Shown here in pieces: positions 54,697-63,987 of a stretch of 64,000 nt of DNA. The notes beneath the pieces were generated by a model. The model searched no databases, was not told where the DNA came from, and saw nothing but the letters and a program-made list of their open reading frames with translations. The first letter of the stretch is position 1. Each line of letters opens with the position of its first letter. Where the stretch lies: NCBI RefSeq assembly GCF_030815125.1, contig NZ_JAUSWH010000011.1, forward strand, positions 104,781-168,780, written 5' to 3'. Made by a program: the position numbers and the translations under genes. This DNA is from Allorhizobium paknamense (GTDB taxonomy: Bacteria; Pseudomonadota; Alphaproteobacteria; Rhizobiales; Rhizobiaceae).

Positions 54697-54712
54697 TTCA
54701 AAGCGCTTTGAA
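54697..54712. promoter_or_regulatory. Probable AglR operator
   Basis: TTCAAAGCGCTTTGAA is a perfect 16-bp palindrome of the LacI/GalR operator type (centre CG). It lies 139 bases before aglE and about 35 bases downstream of a TTGACT that could be a -35 box. Confidence 0.7.
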
Positions 54713-54850
54713 AGCGATCATGCGGGGGTAAGGGGTCGCATGATGGTGATCTCCTTCTTGTCAGGGGAAGGAAGCGCGCCACATTCAGATTTAAAATACA
54801 GGCGGGCGGCGAGGGCGCTTTTCCGGGCCTGTCCTTGAGGGAGGAAAAAC

Positions 54851-56209
54851 ATGCGACACTATCTGCTGTGCGGTCTTGCGGCGCTTTCGCTGGTGGCGGG
54901 CTCCGCCACGGCGGCGGACTTGAAGTTCAAGCCCGGCGAAGACAAGAAATTCAACTGGAAGAGCTATGAGGATTTCTCCAAGGCGCATCCACTGAAAGGT
55001 CAGACCCTGACGATCTTCGGTCCCTGGCGCGGCGAGGACCAGGTGCTGTTCGAAAGCGTGCTTGACTATTTCCGTCAGGCGACCGGCGCGGATGTCAAAT
55101 ATTCCTCCTCTGAAAATTACGAGCAGCAGATCGTCATCGATACGCAGGCTGGCAGCCCGCCCAATGTTGCAATCCTCGCCCAGCCGGGTCTGATCGGCGA
55201 TCTGGCCGCCAAGGGTGCGCTGACGCCGCTGGGCGAAGACAACCGCGAATGGCTCAAGGATAATTTTGCCGCCGGTCAGTCCTGGGTGGATCTCGCCACC
55301 TTCAAGGGCAAGGACGGCAAGCCGATGATCTACGGCATGCCTTACAAGATCGATATCAAGTCGCTGATCTGGTACGTGCCGGAAAACTTCGAGGATGCCG
55401 GTTACGAAGTGCCGAAAAGCATGGAGGAACTGAAAAAGCTGACGGAAAAGATCGCTGCCGATGGCGGCGTGCCGTGGTGCATCGGTCTGGGCTCGGGTGG
55501 GGCCACCGGCTGGCCGGCCACCGACTGGGTGGAAGACCTGATGCTGCGGCTCTACCCCGCCGATGTCTATGACAAGTGGGTCAGCAACGAGATCAAGTTC
55601 AACGATCCGAAGGTGATTGCCGCCATCGAGGAATATGGCTGGTTCTCGCGCAATCCGAAATTCGTCGATGGCGGCACGGCGGGTGTGGCCTCCACCGACT
55701 TCCGCGACAGTCCGAAGGGTCTCTTCACCTCGCCGCCGAAGTGCTATCTGCACCATCAGGCCTCCTTCATTCCCTCCTTCTTCCCCGAAGGCACCAAGGT
55801 GGGGCAGGATGTCGATTTCTTCCCGACGCCGAACTATGCCAGCAAGCCTGAAGTGGGCAATCCGGTGGAGGGCGCCGGTACGCTGGCAATGATCACCAAG
55901 GATTCGCCCGCCGCCCGCGCCTTCATCGATTTCCTGAAGACGCCGATCGCCCATGAAGTGTGGATGGCGCAATCCAGCTTCCTGACCGCCTATAAGGCCG
56001 CCAATCAGGATGTCTATCCCAGCGCGCCGGTGAAGAAGCAGGGCGATATTCTCATGAAGGCCACCACCTTCCGCTTCGATGGTTCCGACCTGATGCCGGG
56101 CAAGATCGGCGCCGGTGCCTTCTGGACGGCCATGGTCGATTACGCTGGCGGCAAATCCGCCGATGACGTCGCCAAGGGTATCCAGCAGGCCTGGGACGGC
56201 CTGAAGTAA
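54851..56209 (+). CDS. aglE: AglE, alpha-glucoside ABC transporter substrate-binding protein
   Basis: This 452-residue periplasmic protein has a signal peptide (about 1-22, cleavage near SATAAD) and the family 1 extracellular solute-binding fold. QTLTIFGPWRGEDQVLFESV and YGMPYKIDIKSLIWYVPENF are typical. It delivers alpha-glucosides to AglF/AglG. GGGAGG precedes ATG 54851. It is first in aglE-F-G-A. Confidence 0.93.
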   Translation: MRHYLLCGLAALSLVAGSATAADLKFKPGEDKKFNWKSYEDFSKAHPLKGQTLTIFGPWRGEDQVLFESVLDYFRQATGADVKYSSSENYEQQIVIDTQAGSPPNVAILAQPGLIGDLAAKGALTPLGEDNREWLKDNFAAGQSWVDLATFKGKDGKPMIYGMPYKIDIKSLIWYVPENFEDAGYEVPKSMEELKKLTEKIAADGGVPWCIGLGSGGATGWPATDWVEDLMLRLYPADVYDKWVSNEIKFNDPKVIAAIEEYGWFSRNPKFVDGGTAGVASTDFRDSPKGLFTSPPKCYLHHQASFIPSFFPEGTKVGQDVDFFPTPNYASKPEVGNPVEGAGTLAMITKDSPAARAFIDFLKTPIAHEVWMAQSSFLTAYKAANQDVYPSAPVKKQGDILMKATTFRFDGSDLMPGKIGAGAFWTAMVDYAGGKSADDVAKGIQQAWDGLK

Positions 56210-56276
56210 AAAGGCGTGCGGCTCGGCCTGATCGGGCCGCAGCCGCTGCCGCAACGGGCGTCGGGGGAGGAACTCC

Positions 56277-57287
56277 ATGGCACAGCTTGTCTACGCGCTG
56301 ATCACCATCGTCATCGGCGTTCTGGGAGCGCTTGCATATTTCTTCGGCTCCAACTGGCTGTTGGACCGGATTTTTCCAGCCAATCACCCCGATCTCGCCC
56401 AGGCCTCGCGCAACATGCGCCGGGCCGGCCTGATCCGGCCCTGGCTGTTTCTTGGGCCAGCGCTTTTGTCGCTCGGCATCTATCTGGTCTATCCGCTGTT
56501 TTCATCAATCCTCTATTCCTTCTACGATCGCACCGGAAGCCAATTCATCGGGCTCGGCAATTACCTCTGGATGCTGCATGACGGCGAATTCCGGGAATCG
56601 ATCTTCAACAATATCCTCTGGCTGATCGTGGTGCCCACCGCCGCCACGCTGCTTGGGCTGATCATCGCGGCGCTGACCGACCGCATCTGGTGGGGCAATA
56701 TCGCCAAGTCGCTGATCTTCATGCCGATGGCGATTTCCTTCGTCGGTGCCTCGGTGATCTGGAAATTCGTCTATGACTATCGCGAGGCGGGCGCCGAGCA
56801 GATCGGCCTTCTCAACGCCGTCGTCGTGGCGCTGGGCGGCCAGCCGCAGGTGTGGATCTCGCTGCCCTTCTGGAACAACTTCTTCCTGATGGTCATCCTG
56901 ATCTGGGTTCAGACCGGCTTTGCCATGGTGCTGCTTTCGGCGGCGCTGCGCGGCATTCCGGAGGAAACCGTCGAGGCGGCGGTGATCGATGGCGCCAATC
57001 CCTGGCAGATCTTCTTCAAGATCAAGGTGCCGCAGATCTGGGGCACCATTGCCGTGGTCTGGACCACCATCACCATCCTCGTGCTGAAGGTGTTCGACAT
57101 CGTTCTCGCCATGACCAACGGCCAATGGCAGACACAGGTTCTGGCCAATCTCATGTTCGACTGGATGTTCCGGGGCGGCGGCGATTTCGGGCGCGGCGCG
57201 GTGATTGCCGTGGTCATCATGCTGATGGTGGTGCCGATCATGATCTGGAATATCCGCAATGCCCGGCGCGAGATGGAGGGACGCTGA
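56277..57287 (+). CDS. aglF: AglF, alpha-glucoside ABC transporter permease
   Basis: This 336-residue inner-membrane protein has about seven helices, including an unusual extra N-terminal helix (residues 3-25). The permease EAA loop is EAAVIDGANPWQIFFKIKVPQIW. It pairs with AglG in the MalF position. The stop shares bases with the aglG start (TGATG). Confidence 0.93.
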   Translation: MAQLVYALITIVIGVLGALAYFFGSNWLLDRIFPANHPDLAQASRNMRRAGLIRPWLFLGPALLSLGIYLVYPLFSSILYSFYDRTGSQFIGLGNYLWMLHDGEFRESIFNNILWLIVVPTAATLLGLIIAALTDRIWWGNIAKSLIFMPMAISFVGASVIWKFVYDYREAGAEQIGLLNAVVVALGGQPQVWISLPFWNNFFLMVILIWVQTGFAMVLLSAALRGIPEETVEAAVIDGANPWQIFFKIKVPQIWGTIAVVWTTITILVLKVFDIVLAMTNGQWQTQVLANLMFDWMFRGGGDFGRGAVIAVVIMLMVVPIMIWNIRNARREMEGR

Positions 57288-58432
57288 TGCGCACACGAGC
57301 ACTTTCGCCGCTTTCCATTGCCGTTCATCTCTCCGTTCTGGTGCTGGTGGTGCTGTGGACCGTGCCCACGGCCGGCCTTCTGATCTCCTCGCTGCGCGAC
57401 AAGGAGCAGATTTCCGCCTCCGGCTGGTGGACGGCGCTGACCAGCGCCAGCCGCAAGGACATTTTTCGGGCGCCCGGCCCCGAGGCGCAGAAGCAGGAGG
57501 GCGCCGAATGGGTTATCTCCGGTAATATCTTCAATGGCGGCTCGGGCCATGTCAGCGCTTTCGGCACCTCCAGCCTGAAGCCGGAGGAATTCACGCCTGG
57601 CGCAACGGCGGAATTGAAGGACGGGCAGAAGCTGACGGTGAGCGAAACCGGCGATTTCCGCCTGACCTCGCCGCAAAGCTTCGAAGGCTCTCGGGGCCAG
57701 CGCATTTTCTACACCGCGCTGACGCCGCCGCGCTTTTCCTTCGACAATTACCGAACCGTGCTGACAGCGGAGGGGATCGGCCAGTCCTTCCTGAATTCGC
57801 TGACAGTCGCGGTACCGTCCACCATCATCCCCATTCTGGTCGCGGCCTTTGCGGCCTATGCACTGGCGTGGATGAAGTTTCCGGGACGCTCTCTGCTGAT
57901 TGCCGCCATCGTTGGCCTGCTGGTCGTGCCGCTGCAGATGTCGCTGATCCCGCTGTTGAAGATGTATAACGGTGTGGGCGCCTTTTTCGGCGTGCCCTCC
58001 AAGACCTATCTCGGCATATGGCTTGCCCATATGGGCTTCGGCCTGCCGCTCGCCATCTATCTGCTGCGCAATTACATTGCCGGCCTGCCGAAGGAGATCA
58101 TGGAATCGGCCCGCGTCGATGGCGCCACCGATTTCGAGATCTTCGTGAAGATCGTGCTGCCGCTCTCTTATCCTGCGCTTGCCTCCTTCGCGATCTTCCA
58201 GTTTCTCTGGACCTGGAACGACCTGCTGGTGGCCATGGTCTTCCTCGGCACCGGCAATGAGGAACTGGTGCTGACCGGGCGGCTGGTCAATCTTCTCGGT
58301 TCACGCGGCGCCAATTGGGAAATCCTCACCGCCTCGGCCTTCATCACCATCATCGTGCCGCTTCTCGTTTTCTTCACCCTGCAGCGCTACCTCGTCAGAG
58401 GCCTGCTGGCGGGCTCGGTGAAGGGCGGCTGA
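57287..58432 (+). CDS. aglG: AglG, alpha-glucoside ABC transporter permease
   Basis: This 381-residue MalG-type permease has six helices, a large periplasmic insertion after helix 1 (residues about 40-155) and the EAA loop ESARVDGATDFEIFVKIVLPL. The start is ATG 57287, overlapping the aglF stop; the open frame further upstream is not protein-like. The large insertion is typical of AglG and absent in many MalG proteins. Confidence 0.93.
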   Translation: MRTRALSPLSIAVHLSVLVLVVLWTVPTAGLLISSLRDKEQISASGWWTALTSASRKDIFRAPGPEAQKQEGAEWVISGNIFNGGSGHVSAFGTSSLKPEEFTPGATAELKDGQKLTVSETGDFRLTSPQSFEGSRGQRIFYTALTPPRFSFDNYRTVLTAEGIGQSFLNSLTVAVPSTIIPILVAAFAAYALAWMKFPGRSLLIAAIVGLLVVPLQMSLIPLLKMYNGVGAFFGVPSKTYLGIWLAHMGFGLPLAIYLLRNYIAGLPKEIMESARVDGATDFEIFVKIVLPLSYPALASFAIFQFLWTWNDLLVAMVFLGTGNEELVLTGRLVNLLGSRGANWEILTASAFITIIVPLLVFFTLQRYLVRGLLAGSVKGG

Positions 58433-58522
58433 TGGTTCTCGCGGGGATTTTTTGCCCCATCCTCCCCACCCGGGTGCCCGTCGCCCGGGGAACTTTCTCT
58501 CCCAAGACCTCAGGAAAGACCC

Positions 58523-60178
58523 ATGACCCCTGCAGCAGCAAGCCCAGCGACGCCGGACAAGGACTGGTGGCGCGGTGCCGTGATCTACCAGATCTATCCG
58601 CGTTCCTATCAGGATTCCAACGGTGACGGCATCGGTGACCTGAAGGGCATTACCGCCCGCTTGCCCTATATCGCCCGGCTCGGGGCCGATGCGATCTGGA
58701 TTTCGCCGTTCTTCACCTCGCCGATGAAGGATTTCGGCTACGACGTCTCCAATTATGTCGATGTCGATCCGATGTTCGGCACGCTGTCGGATTTCGACGC
58801 AATGATTGCCGAGGCCCATCGTCTCGGTATCAAGGTGATGATCGATCTCGTCATTTCCCATACCTCCGACCAGCATGCCTGGTTCGTCGAAAGCCGCTCC
58901 AGCCGGATCAACGCCAAGTCGGACTGGTATGTCTGGTCCGATCCGAAGCCGGACGGCACGCCGCCCAACAACTGGCTGTCGATTTTCGGCGGCTCGGCCT
59001 GGGCCTGGGATGCCACCCGCATGCAGTATTATCTGCATAACTTCCTGACCTCGCAGCCGGATCTCAACATGCACAATCCGCATGTGCAGGATGCGGTGCT
59101 GGATTCGGCCCGTTTCTGGCTGAAGCGCGGCGTGGATGGTTTCCGGCTGGATACGATCAATTTCTATTTCCATGACCGGCATTTGCGGGACAATCCGCCG
59201 CTGGCCCCGGAGCGGCGCAACGCCTCCACCGCACCCGCCGTCAACCCCTACAATTTCCAGGATCACCTCTACGACAAGAACCAGCCTGAAAACCTGGAGT
59301 TCCTGAAGCGTTTCCGCGCCATGCTGGAGGAGTTTCCGGCCATTGCCGCCGTGGGCGAGGTGGGCGACAGCCAGTATGGCCTGGAGATTGCCGGGCAATA
59401 TACCTCCGGCGCCGACAAGATGCAGATGTGCTATGCCTTTGAATTCCTGGCGCCGGAACCGCTGACGCCGGAACTGGTGGCCGCCACCCAGGCCGCTTTC
59501 GAGAAGGCGGCTCCGGAAGGCTGGGCCTGCTGGGCCTTTTCCAATCATGATGTCGTGCGTCACGTGTCCCGCTGGGGTGCGGAGGTGGTGGACCGGCAGG
59601 CCTTCGCCAAGCTGCTGGCGTCGGTGCTGCTGACCCAGCGTGGTTCCGTCTGTATCTATCAGGGCGAGGAACTGGGCCTGACCGAGGCCGATATCGCCTA
59701 TGAGGACCTGCAGGATCCCTATGGCAAGGAATTCTGGCCGGAGTTCAAGGGCCGTGACGGCTGCCGCACGCCGATGGTCTGGGATACGTTGGCCCATCAC
59801 GCCGGCTTCAGTACCGCGGAAAAGACCTGGCTTCCCATTCCCGTCGAGCATACTCTGACGGCGGTGAGCGTGCAGGACGGCCATGAGGAGAGCGTGCTGG
59901 AACACTACCGCCGCTTTCTGCATTTCCGGCGGCAGTTTCCGGCCCTCGTCAAGGGCAAGATCGCCTTCCATGCCTCCGCGGATGGGCAATTGGCCTATAC
60001 GCGGCAGTGGGAAGGCGAGGAAATCCTTTGCGCCTTCAATATGACGGCGGAGGAAAGGCGGCTGACCCTGCCGGAAGGCAATTGGGAGGAGATGAGCGGC
60101 CACGGTTTCACCAGCCAGCGAGATGGCGGCGAGGTCTTGCTGCCAGCCTGGGGTGCGTGCTTCGCCCGCAAGGCGTGA
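58523..60178 (+). CDS. aglA: AglA, GH13 alpha-glucosidase
   Basis: This 551-residue cytoplasmic enzyme hydrolyses alpha-glucosides brought in by AglEFGK. GH13 motifs are DLVISHTSDQHAWF in the N-terminal barrel, the nucleophile Asp210 in GFRLDT, the acid/base Glu279 in AVGEVGD, and the transition-state Asp343 in FSNHD. There is no signal peptide. It follows aglG by 90 bases. Clan-wide features do not separate maltase, trehalase and sucrase activity. Confidence 0.94.
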   Translation: MTPAAASPATPDKDWWRGAVIYQIYPRSYQDSNGDGIGDLKGITARLPYIARLGADAIWISPFFTSPMKDFGYDVSNYVDVDPMFGTLSDFDAMIAEAHRLGIKVMIDLVISHTSDQHAWFVESRSSRINAKSDWYVWSDPKPDGTPPNNWLSIFGGSAWAWDATRMQYYLHNFLTSQPDLNMHNPHVQDAVLDSARFWLKRGVDGFRLDTINFYFHDRHLRDNPPLAPERRNASTAPAVNPYNFQDHLYDKNQPENLEFLKRFRAMLEEFPAIAAVGEVGDSQYGLEIAGQYTSGADKMQMCYAFEFLAPEPLTPELVAATQAAFEKAAPEGWACWAFSNHDVVRHVSRWGAEVVDRQAFAKLLASVLLTQRGSVCIYQGEELGLTEADIAYEDLQDPYGKEFWPEFKGRDGCRTPMVWDTLAHHAGFSTAEKTWLPIPVEHTLTAVSVQDGHEESVLEHYRRFLHFRRQFPALVKGKIAFHASADGQLAYTRQWEGEEILCAFNMTAEERRLTLPEGNWEEMSGHGFTSQRDGGEVLLPAWGACFARKA

Positions 60179-60210
60179 GACATGAACCCCGGCGCGTGGC
60201 ACCGGGTTGC

Positions 60211-60361
60211 TAGAGCATTTTCAGGAAAAGTGGAAACCGGTTTTCCGTCCGGAAATGCGTAGAAACAAAGAGTTAGAGCGTTTCAATGTTTCCGTGAAAC
60301 AATGAAACGCTCTCGGAAAATGCCAGAGCGGTTCAGCTTTCCGGATATCGCGAAACGCTCT
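60211..60361. repeat. Family A repeat plus two palindromes between aglA and aglK
   Basis: A family A unit (GAGCATTTTCAGGAAAAGTG, CCGGTTTTCCGTCCGG) is followed by a 39-base near-perfect palindrome (AGAGCGTTTCAATGTTT, 60275-60313). A related AGAGCGGTTC...GAAACGCTCT hairpin follows at 60326-60361. They may modulate expression of aglK relative to aglEFGA. Confidence 0.6.
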
Positions 60362-60391
60362 GGACCAACAACAAGACGGAAGGGGAGGACC

Positions 60392-61492
60392 ATGGCAGGT
60401 CTGGTTTTGAAGGATGTGCGCAAGGCCTATGGAGAGGTCAAGGTTCTCCACGGCATCGATCTCACCATTGAAAAGGGGGAGTTCGTGGTGTTTGTCGGCC
60501 CGTCCGGCTGTGGCAAATCCACCCTTCTGCGCATGATCGCCGGGCTGGAGGATATCACCAGCGGCGAACTCAGCATCGAGGGGCGGCTGGTCAATGACGT
60601 GCCGCCCTCCAAGCGTGGCATTGCCATGGTCTTCCAGTCCTACGCGCTTTATCCGCATATGTCGGTCTATGACAACATGGCCTTCGGGATGCGGATTGCG
60701 GGTGAAAGCAAGGAAGAGATCGACCGACGGGTCCGGTCTGCCGCCGGTATCCTGCAATTGGAACCCTATCTGGATCGCCTGCCCAAGGCGCTCTCCGGTG
60801 GCCAGCGCCAGCGCGTCGCCATTGGCCGCGCCATCTGCCGCGATCCCAAGGTCTTCCTGTTCGACGAGCCGCTGTCCAATCTCGATGCCGCGCTTCGGGT
60901 TGCCACCCGCATCGAGATCGCCAAGCTGCACGAGCAGATGTCCGATACCACGATGATCTATGTGACGCACGATCAGGTCGAGGCCATGACGCTGGCCGAC
61001 CGCATCGTCGTCCTGTCCGCCGGGCGGATCGAGCAGGTAGGCGCGCCGCTGGAACTCTATGAGCGCCCGGCCAATCTGTTCGTGGCCCGCTTCATCGGCT
61101 CGCCGGCCATGAACATCCTGCCGGCGACGCTGGCCGAAACCGGCAAGGCCACGCGGATCCTTCTGGGCGGTCAGCGCCCGGTGGACGTGCCCATCGAGAC
61201 GCCCATGGGCGCGTCCGGCGCATCGGCAAGCCTCGGCGTACGTCCCGAAGACCTGACGATTGCGACCGGCGAGGAGTTTCTCTTCGAAGGCACGGTCACG
61301 CTGGTGGAGGCGCTGGGGGAGGTCACGCTGCTTTATGTCGAGGGGCCGCTGGAAGGTGAACCTGTCGTCGTGAAACTGCCGGGCATCGCCGATGTGCAAA
61401 AGGGCGCGCGCCTGCGTTTTGCCGCAGCAGCCGGGAAGCTGCATCTCTTCGATGGCGAGGGACGCAGCTACCGGTTTCTGGCGGGAGCATGA
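60392..61492 (+). CDS. aglK: AglK, alpha-glucoside ABC transporter ATPase
   Basis: This 366-residue ATPase has Walker A GPSGCGKST (36-44), Q-loop, signature LSGGQRQRVAIGRAI and Walker B VFLFDEPLSNLDAAL. The C-terminal regulatory/TOBE domain is of the MalK/UgpC type. It energises AglFG. AAGGGGAGG precedes ATG 60392. It is separated from aglA by more than 200 bases of palindromic repeats, so it may be read from the same transcript at lower level. Confidence 0.95.
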   Translation: MAGLVLKDVRKAYGEVKVLHGIDLTIEKGEFVVFVGPSGCGKSTLLRMIAGLEDITSGELSIEGRLVNDVPPSKRGIAMVFQSYALYPHMSVYDNMAFGMRIAGESKEEIDRRVRSAAGILQLEPYLDRLPKALSGGQRQRVAIGRAICRDPKVFLFDEPLSNLDAALRVATRIEIAKLHEQMSDTTMIYVTHDQVEAMTLADRIVVLSAGRIEQVGAPLELYERPANLFVARFIGSPAMNILPATLAETGKATRILLGGQRPVDVPIETPMGASGASASLGVRPEDLTIATGEEFLFEGTVTLVEALGEVTLLYVEGPLEGEPVVVKLPGIADVQKGARLRFAAAAGKLHLFDGEGRSYRFLAGA

Positions 61493-61643
61493 GAGGGAGC
61501 ATCACGCTTTTATCCATGTCTTAACCAAAGCAAAGAGAGCATGAATTACCCCTGTATAAGGGTGGGAAATCCTCACCATCTGTTAAGTCCGTCGCCTTAG
61601 CCTTGGCATTATCAACGGTGCGCAAGGGGGTGCTTGCAGCCGT

Positions 61644-61707
61644 TAGAGTGTTATCCTGAGAAAAGTCGGAATCGGTTTTCCGTCCGGAAACACGTAAAAA
61701 CGCAAAG
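61644..61707. repeat. Rhizobial intergenic repeat, family A (short form)
   Basis: TTAGAGTGTTATCCTGAGAA then CGGTTTTCCGTCCGGAAACACG. It lies between aglK and the PilZ-like gene. The remaining bases of this gap (61493-61809) show no gene. Confidence 0.55.
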
Positions 61708-61809
61708 GAATGGTTCGGGGCGAGTGCTCTCCGGATGGTGGACGACGGGGGTTGTATCATGGCATTGGCAACAGGCGGTTCGCATTTTCTGAAGAAAGAG
61801 GAATCCTTC

Positions 61810-62166
61810 ATGTATGACCGGGAAATCCGGTTTCGCATGGAAGATACGATGAATGCCGGCCGTATCGAATATACGGAAAAGGGCATGACCCACATGGCCT
61901 CACGCCGGTGCGACATCATCCGCATTTCCCAGAGTGGCGCCATCATCGCGCTGTTGACCCAGTATAACCTGCCCAAGCAGTTCTACCTGGATATTCCCGA
62001 TGCCCGCATCACCAAGGTGGGCAGCCTGCTGATGAAGACCTTTTCCAACAACACCGCAGAGGTGCGTTTTCTGAGGCTTCTGACGCAGAAGGAACTGGAC
62101 CGGATTTTCGTTTTCTCTACCCATCCCGCCCATAAGGACCGCGTTCTGGATGTTCGCTCCTGGTGA
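61810..62166 (+). CDS. Small PilZ-like protein (tentative)
   Basis: This protein of about 118 residues (MYDREIRFRMEDTMNAGRIE) has RRCDIIRISQSGAIIALL. That recalls the RxxxR...D/NxSxxG core of PilZ domains that bind cyclic di-GMP, but the motif is incomplete and binding may be lost. GAGGA lies 7 bases before ATG 61810; ATG 61759 in frame with GGGGG before it would add 17 residues. It is monocistronic with its own terminator. Role unknown; a link to motility control is only suggested by location. Confidence 0.6.
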   Translation: MYDREIRFRMEDTMNAGRIEYTEKGMTHMASRRCDIIRISQSGAIIALLTQYNLPKQFYLDIPDARITKVGSLLMKTFSNNTAEVRFLRLLTQKELDRIFVFSTHPAHKDRVLDVRSW

Positions 62167-62234
62167 AAGCCTTGCTCGCAGAACCCGGAAAGGTCTGCTG
62201 GACATAAGAAAATTCGAAAATATCTATCTTTAAC

Positions 62235-62256
62235 GGGGCGCTTGGCGCCCCTTTTT
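62235..62256 (+). terminator. Rho-independent terminator
   Basis: Perfect stem GGGGCGC with GCGCCCC, loop TTG, followed by TTTTTG. It ends the PilZ-like gene. The rest of the gap to 62571 shows no gene. Confidence 0.92.
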
Positions 62257-62571
62257 GTTTTATTGCGACAAAAATGCCGCATTTCCTGCTATTGCTGCGG
62301 GAATGTGATCGGGATGAGTCGATTCCGACGCAACTTGTAAACCCTTTGGTTACCAAGTTTCTTCATTCTTTAGCGGTGATCGACACAATGGCGCCGGGCT
62401 TTGCCCTGCTGCCCGGATCGATCACATTGGATGACGGCGGCTGAAGGCGCGCCGATCCCTTTGCTGTTTGGCTGGAGCGGACCGATCCTCTCCATCTGTG
62501 TGTGTTGACCGCATTTTGCGATGCCGGGCAGGGATGCCGCTTGCGCAAAATGCCAATTGGCGAGTTGAAGT

Positions 62572-63891
62572 ATGGCGTTCGCGAGCGTTTCTCTCCCGGC
62601 ATCTGATGTTCATCGCACGAAAACCTCCGTTCTGCCCCGGCTGATGTCCGGTGCGGCTCTGGTGGGCGGCGGGGTTGCCGCAAGCCTGTGGCTTGCCGTG
62701 ACCTTTGGCGCCCTGCATGGGCTGTCCATGGGCCCTGCGGGGGAAACGGGCATGTTTGGGCGTGGCAAGGTCGATGCGCTGCGGGCAAGCCTGCTTCTGC
62801 CATCGGTGCCTGCGCAAACAGTGGCCCCCATGCCATCGGCCAAGGAGCGCGAGGCAAAGTACGCCGCCCTGCGCGCCAAGGCGCTCAAGGAAGCGCAGAT
62901 ACGCATTGCCGAACGCGAGATCATGCGTGCACCGGTTTCGCGCCCGCTGGATCAGGCAGGCCGGGCCATTCTGGAGCAGGCGCTTGCCGCCTCCATTGCC
63001 GAACGGGCGATTGCCCAGCGCTGGCAGGACGCAATTACCCCGGAAAAAGCGCAGTTGATGGCGGATGCCGAGCGGGAAGCCGTGGCCGCAGAGGCCCAGG
63101 AAATGGCCGAGGCCGTGCTGGCCGATGCGCCGCCGCTGGCGCAGGTTCAAGGCGTTCCCGGCGAACTCGCCGCCAGCATGCAGGCGGCTGTCTCCCCGAA
63201 GCCGGATGCAGCAGCAAAGACGCAGGAACTGGCCATGCTGCCGGATGAAGTTCCGGCACCGATGCGCCGTCCCAAGGCCGATCCCTTCAGCGAGGTGATG
63301 GCCGAGCAGACCGCCGCCCAAACCGCCAAGGCGGATGTTCCGGCGCCGAAAACCATTCCGCTCAAATCCGATCCGGGCAAGACCGCGCCCAAGACCTTGA
63401 TGGCCTATGCCCGCTCGTCGGATGTGATGGATGACGATGACAGCCCCTCCATCTTCCGCCGCCGTGCTTCCCTGCCGGGCAAGGGCAGCGGGGTTGCCGT
63501 CTATGATATTTCCTCCGCGACCGTGCATATGCCGAACGGTGAAAAGCTGGTGGCCCATTCCGGGCGCGGCGAAAACCGTGACAATCCGCGCTCGGTCCAT
63601 ATCAAAAACCGGGGCGCCACGCCGCCGAACGTCTATCGCCTCTCCATGCGTGAAGCCCTGTTTCATGGCGTCGAAGCCCTGCGCATGACCCCTGTGGGCG
63701 ATGGCAAAATGTATGGCCGCGATGGCTTCCTGACCCACACCTATCTGCTGCGCATTCGCGGCGATTCCAGCGGCTGCGTGGTCTTCGACCAGTATCCGCG
63801 CTTCCTGGCCGCCTATAAGCGCGGCGAGGTCAAGACCCTGATCGTGGTGCCGAGCATCAACGAACTGCCGAGATATATGGCGCAGTTGTAA
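62572..63891 (+). CDS. DUF2778/Tlde1-like L,D-transpeptidase-type protein, membrane anchored
   Basis: This 439-residue protein has one membrane helix (about 27-48), a long Ala/Glu/Lys-rich linker (residues about 75-300) and a C-terminal DUF2778 (Tlde1) domain. LVAHSGRGENRDNP starts the domain. FHGVEALRMTPVG is typical, His in DGFLTHTYLL and Cys in DSSGCVVF are the catalytic pair expected for L,D-transpeptidase/carboxypeptidase folds. Tlde1 effectors of type VI secretion attack peptidoglycan tetrapeptides; here no T6SS genes are nearby and the protein looks housekeeping. It may therefore modify the cell wall of its own cell (inference). Confidence 0.8.
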   Translation: MAFASVSLPASDVHRTKTSVLPRLMSGAALVGGGVAASLWLAVTFGALHGLSMGPAGETGMFGRGKVDALRASLLLPSVPAQTVAPMPSAKEREAKYAALRAKALKEAQIRIAEREIMRAPVSRPLDQAGRAILEQALAASIAERAIAQRWQDAITPEKAQLMADAEREAVAAEAQEMAEAVLADAPPLAQVQGVPGELAASMQAAVSPKPDAAAKTQELAMLPDEVPAPMRRPKADPFSEVMAEQTAAQTAKADVPAPKTIPLKSDPGKTAPKTLMAYARSSDVMDDDDSPSIFRRRASLPGKGSGVAVYDISSATVHMPNGEKLVAHSGRGENRDNPRSVHIKNRGATPPNVYRLSMREALFHGVEALRMTPVGDGKMYGRDGFLTHTYLLRIRGDSSGCVVFDQYPRFLAAYKRGEVKTLIVVPSINELPRYMAQL

Positions 63892-63987
63892 AGCAGAGCA
63901 GACTTTTAGGCTGTAGTGACAAATTAATGGTTTGGGATTCCCTTTGAGGCGCAAATCAGATTCAACGCTAACTTTTGGAGGTTGGCG

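Noticed and set aside
58301..60202. Minus-strand open frame of 633 codons opposite aglA
   Set aside because: The plus-strand frame has all GH13 catalytic residues; the antisense frame has no recognisable domain or start signal.
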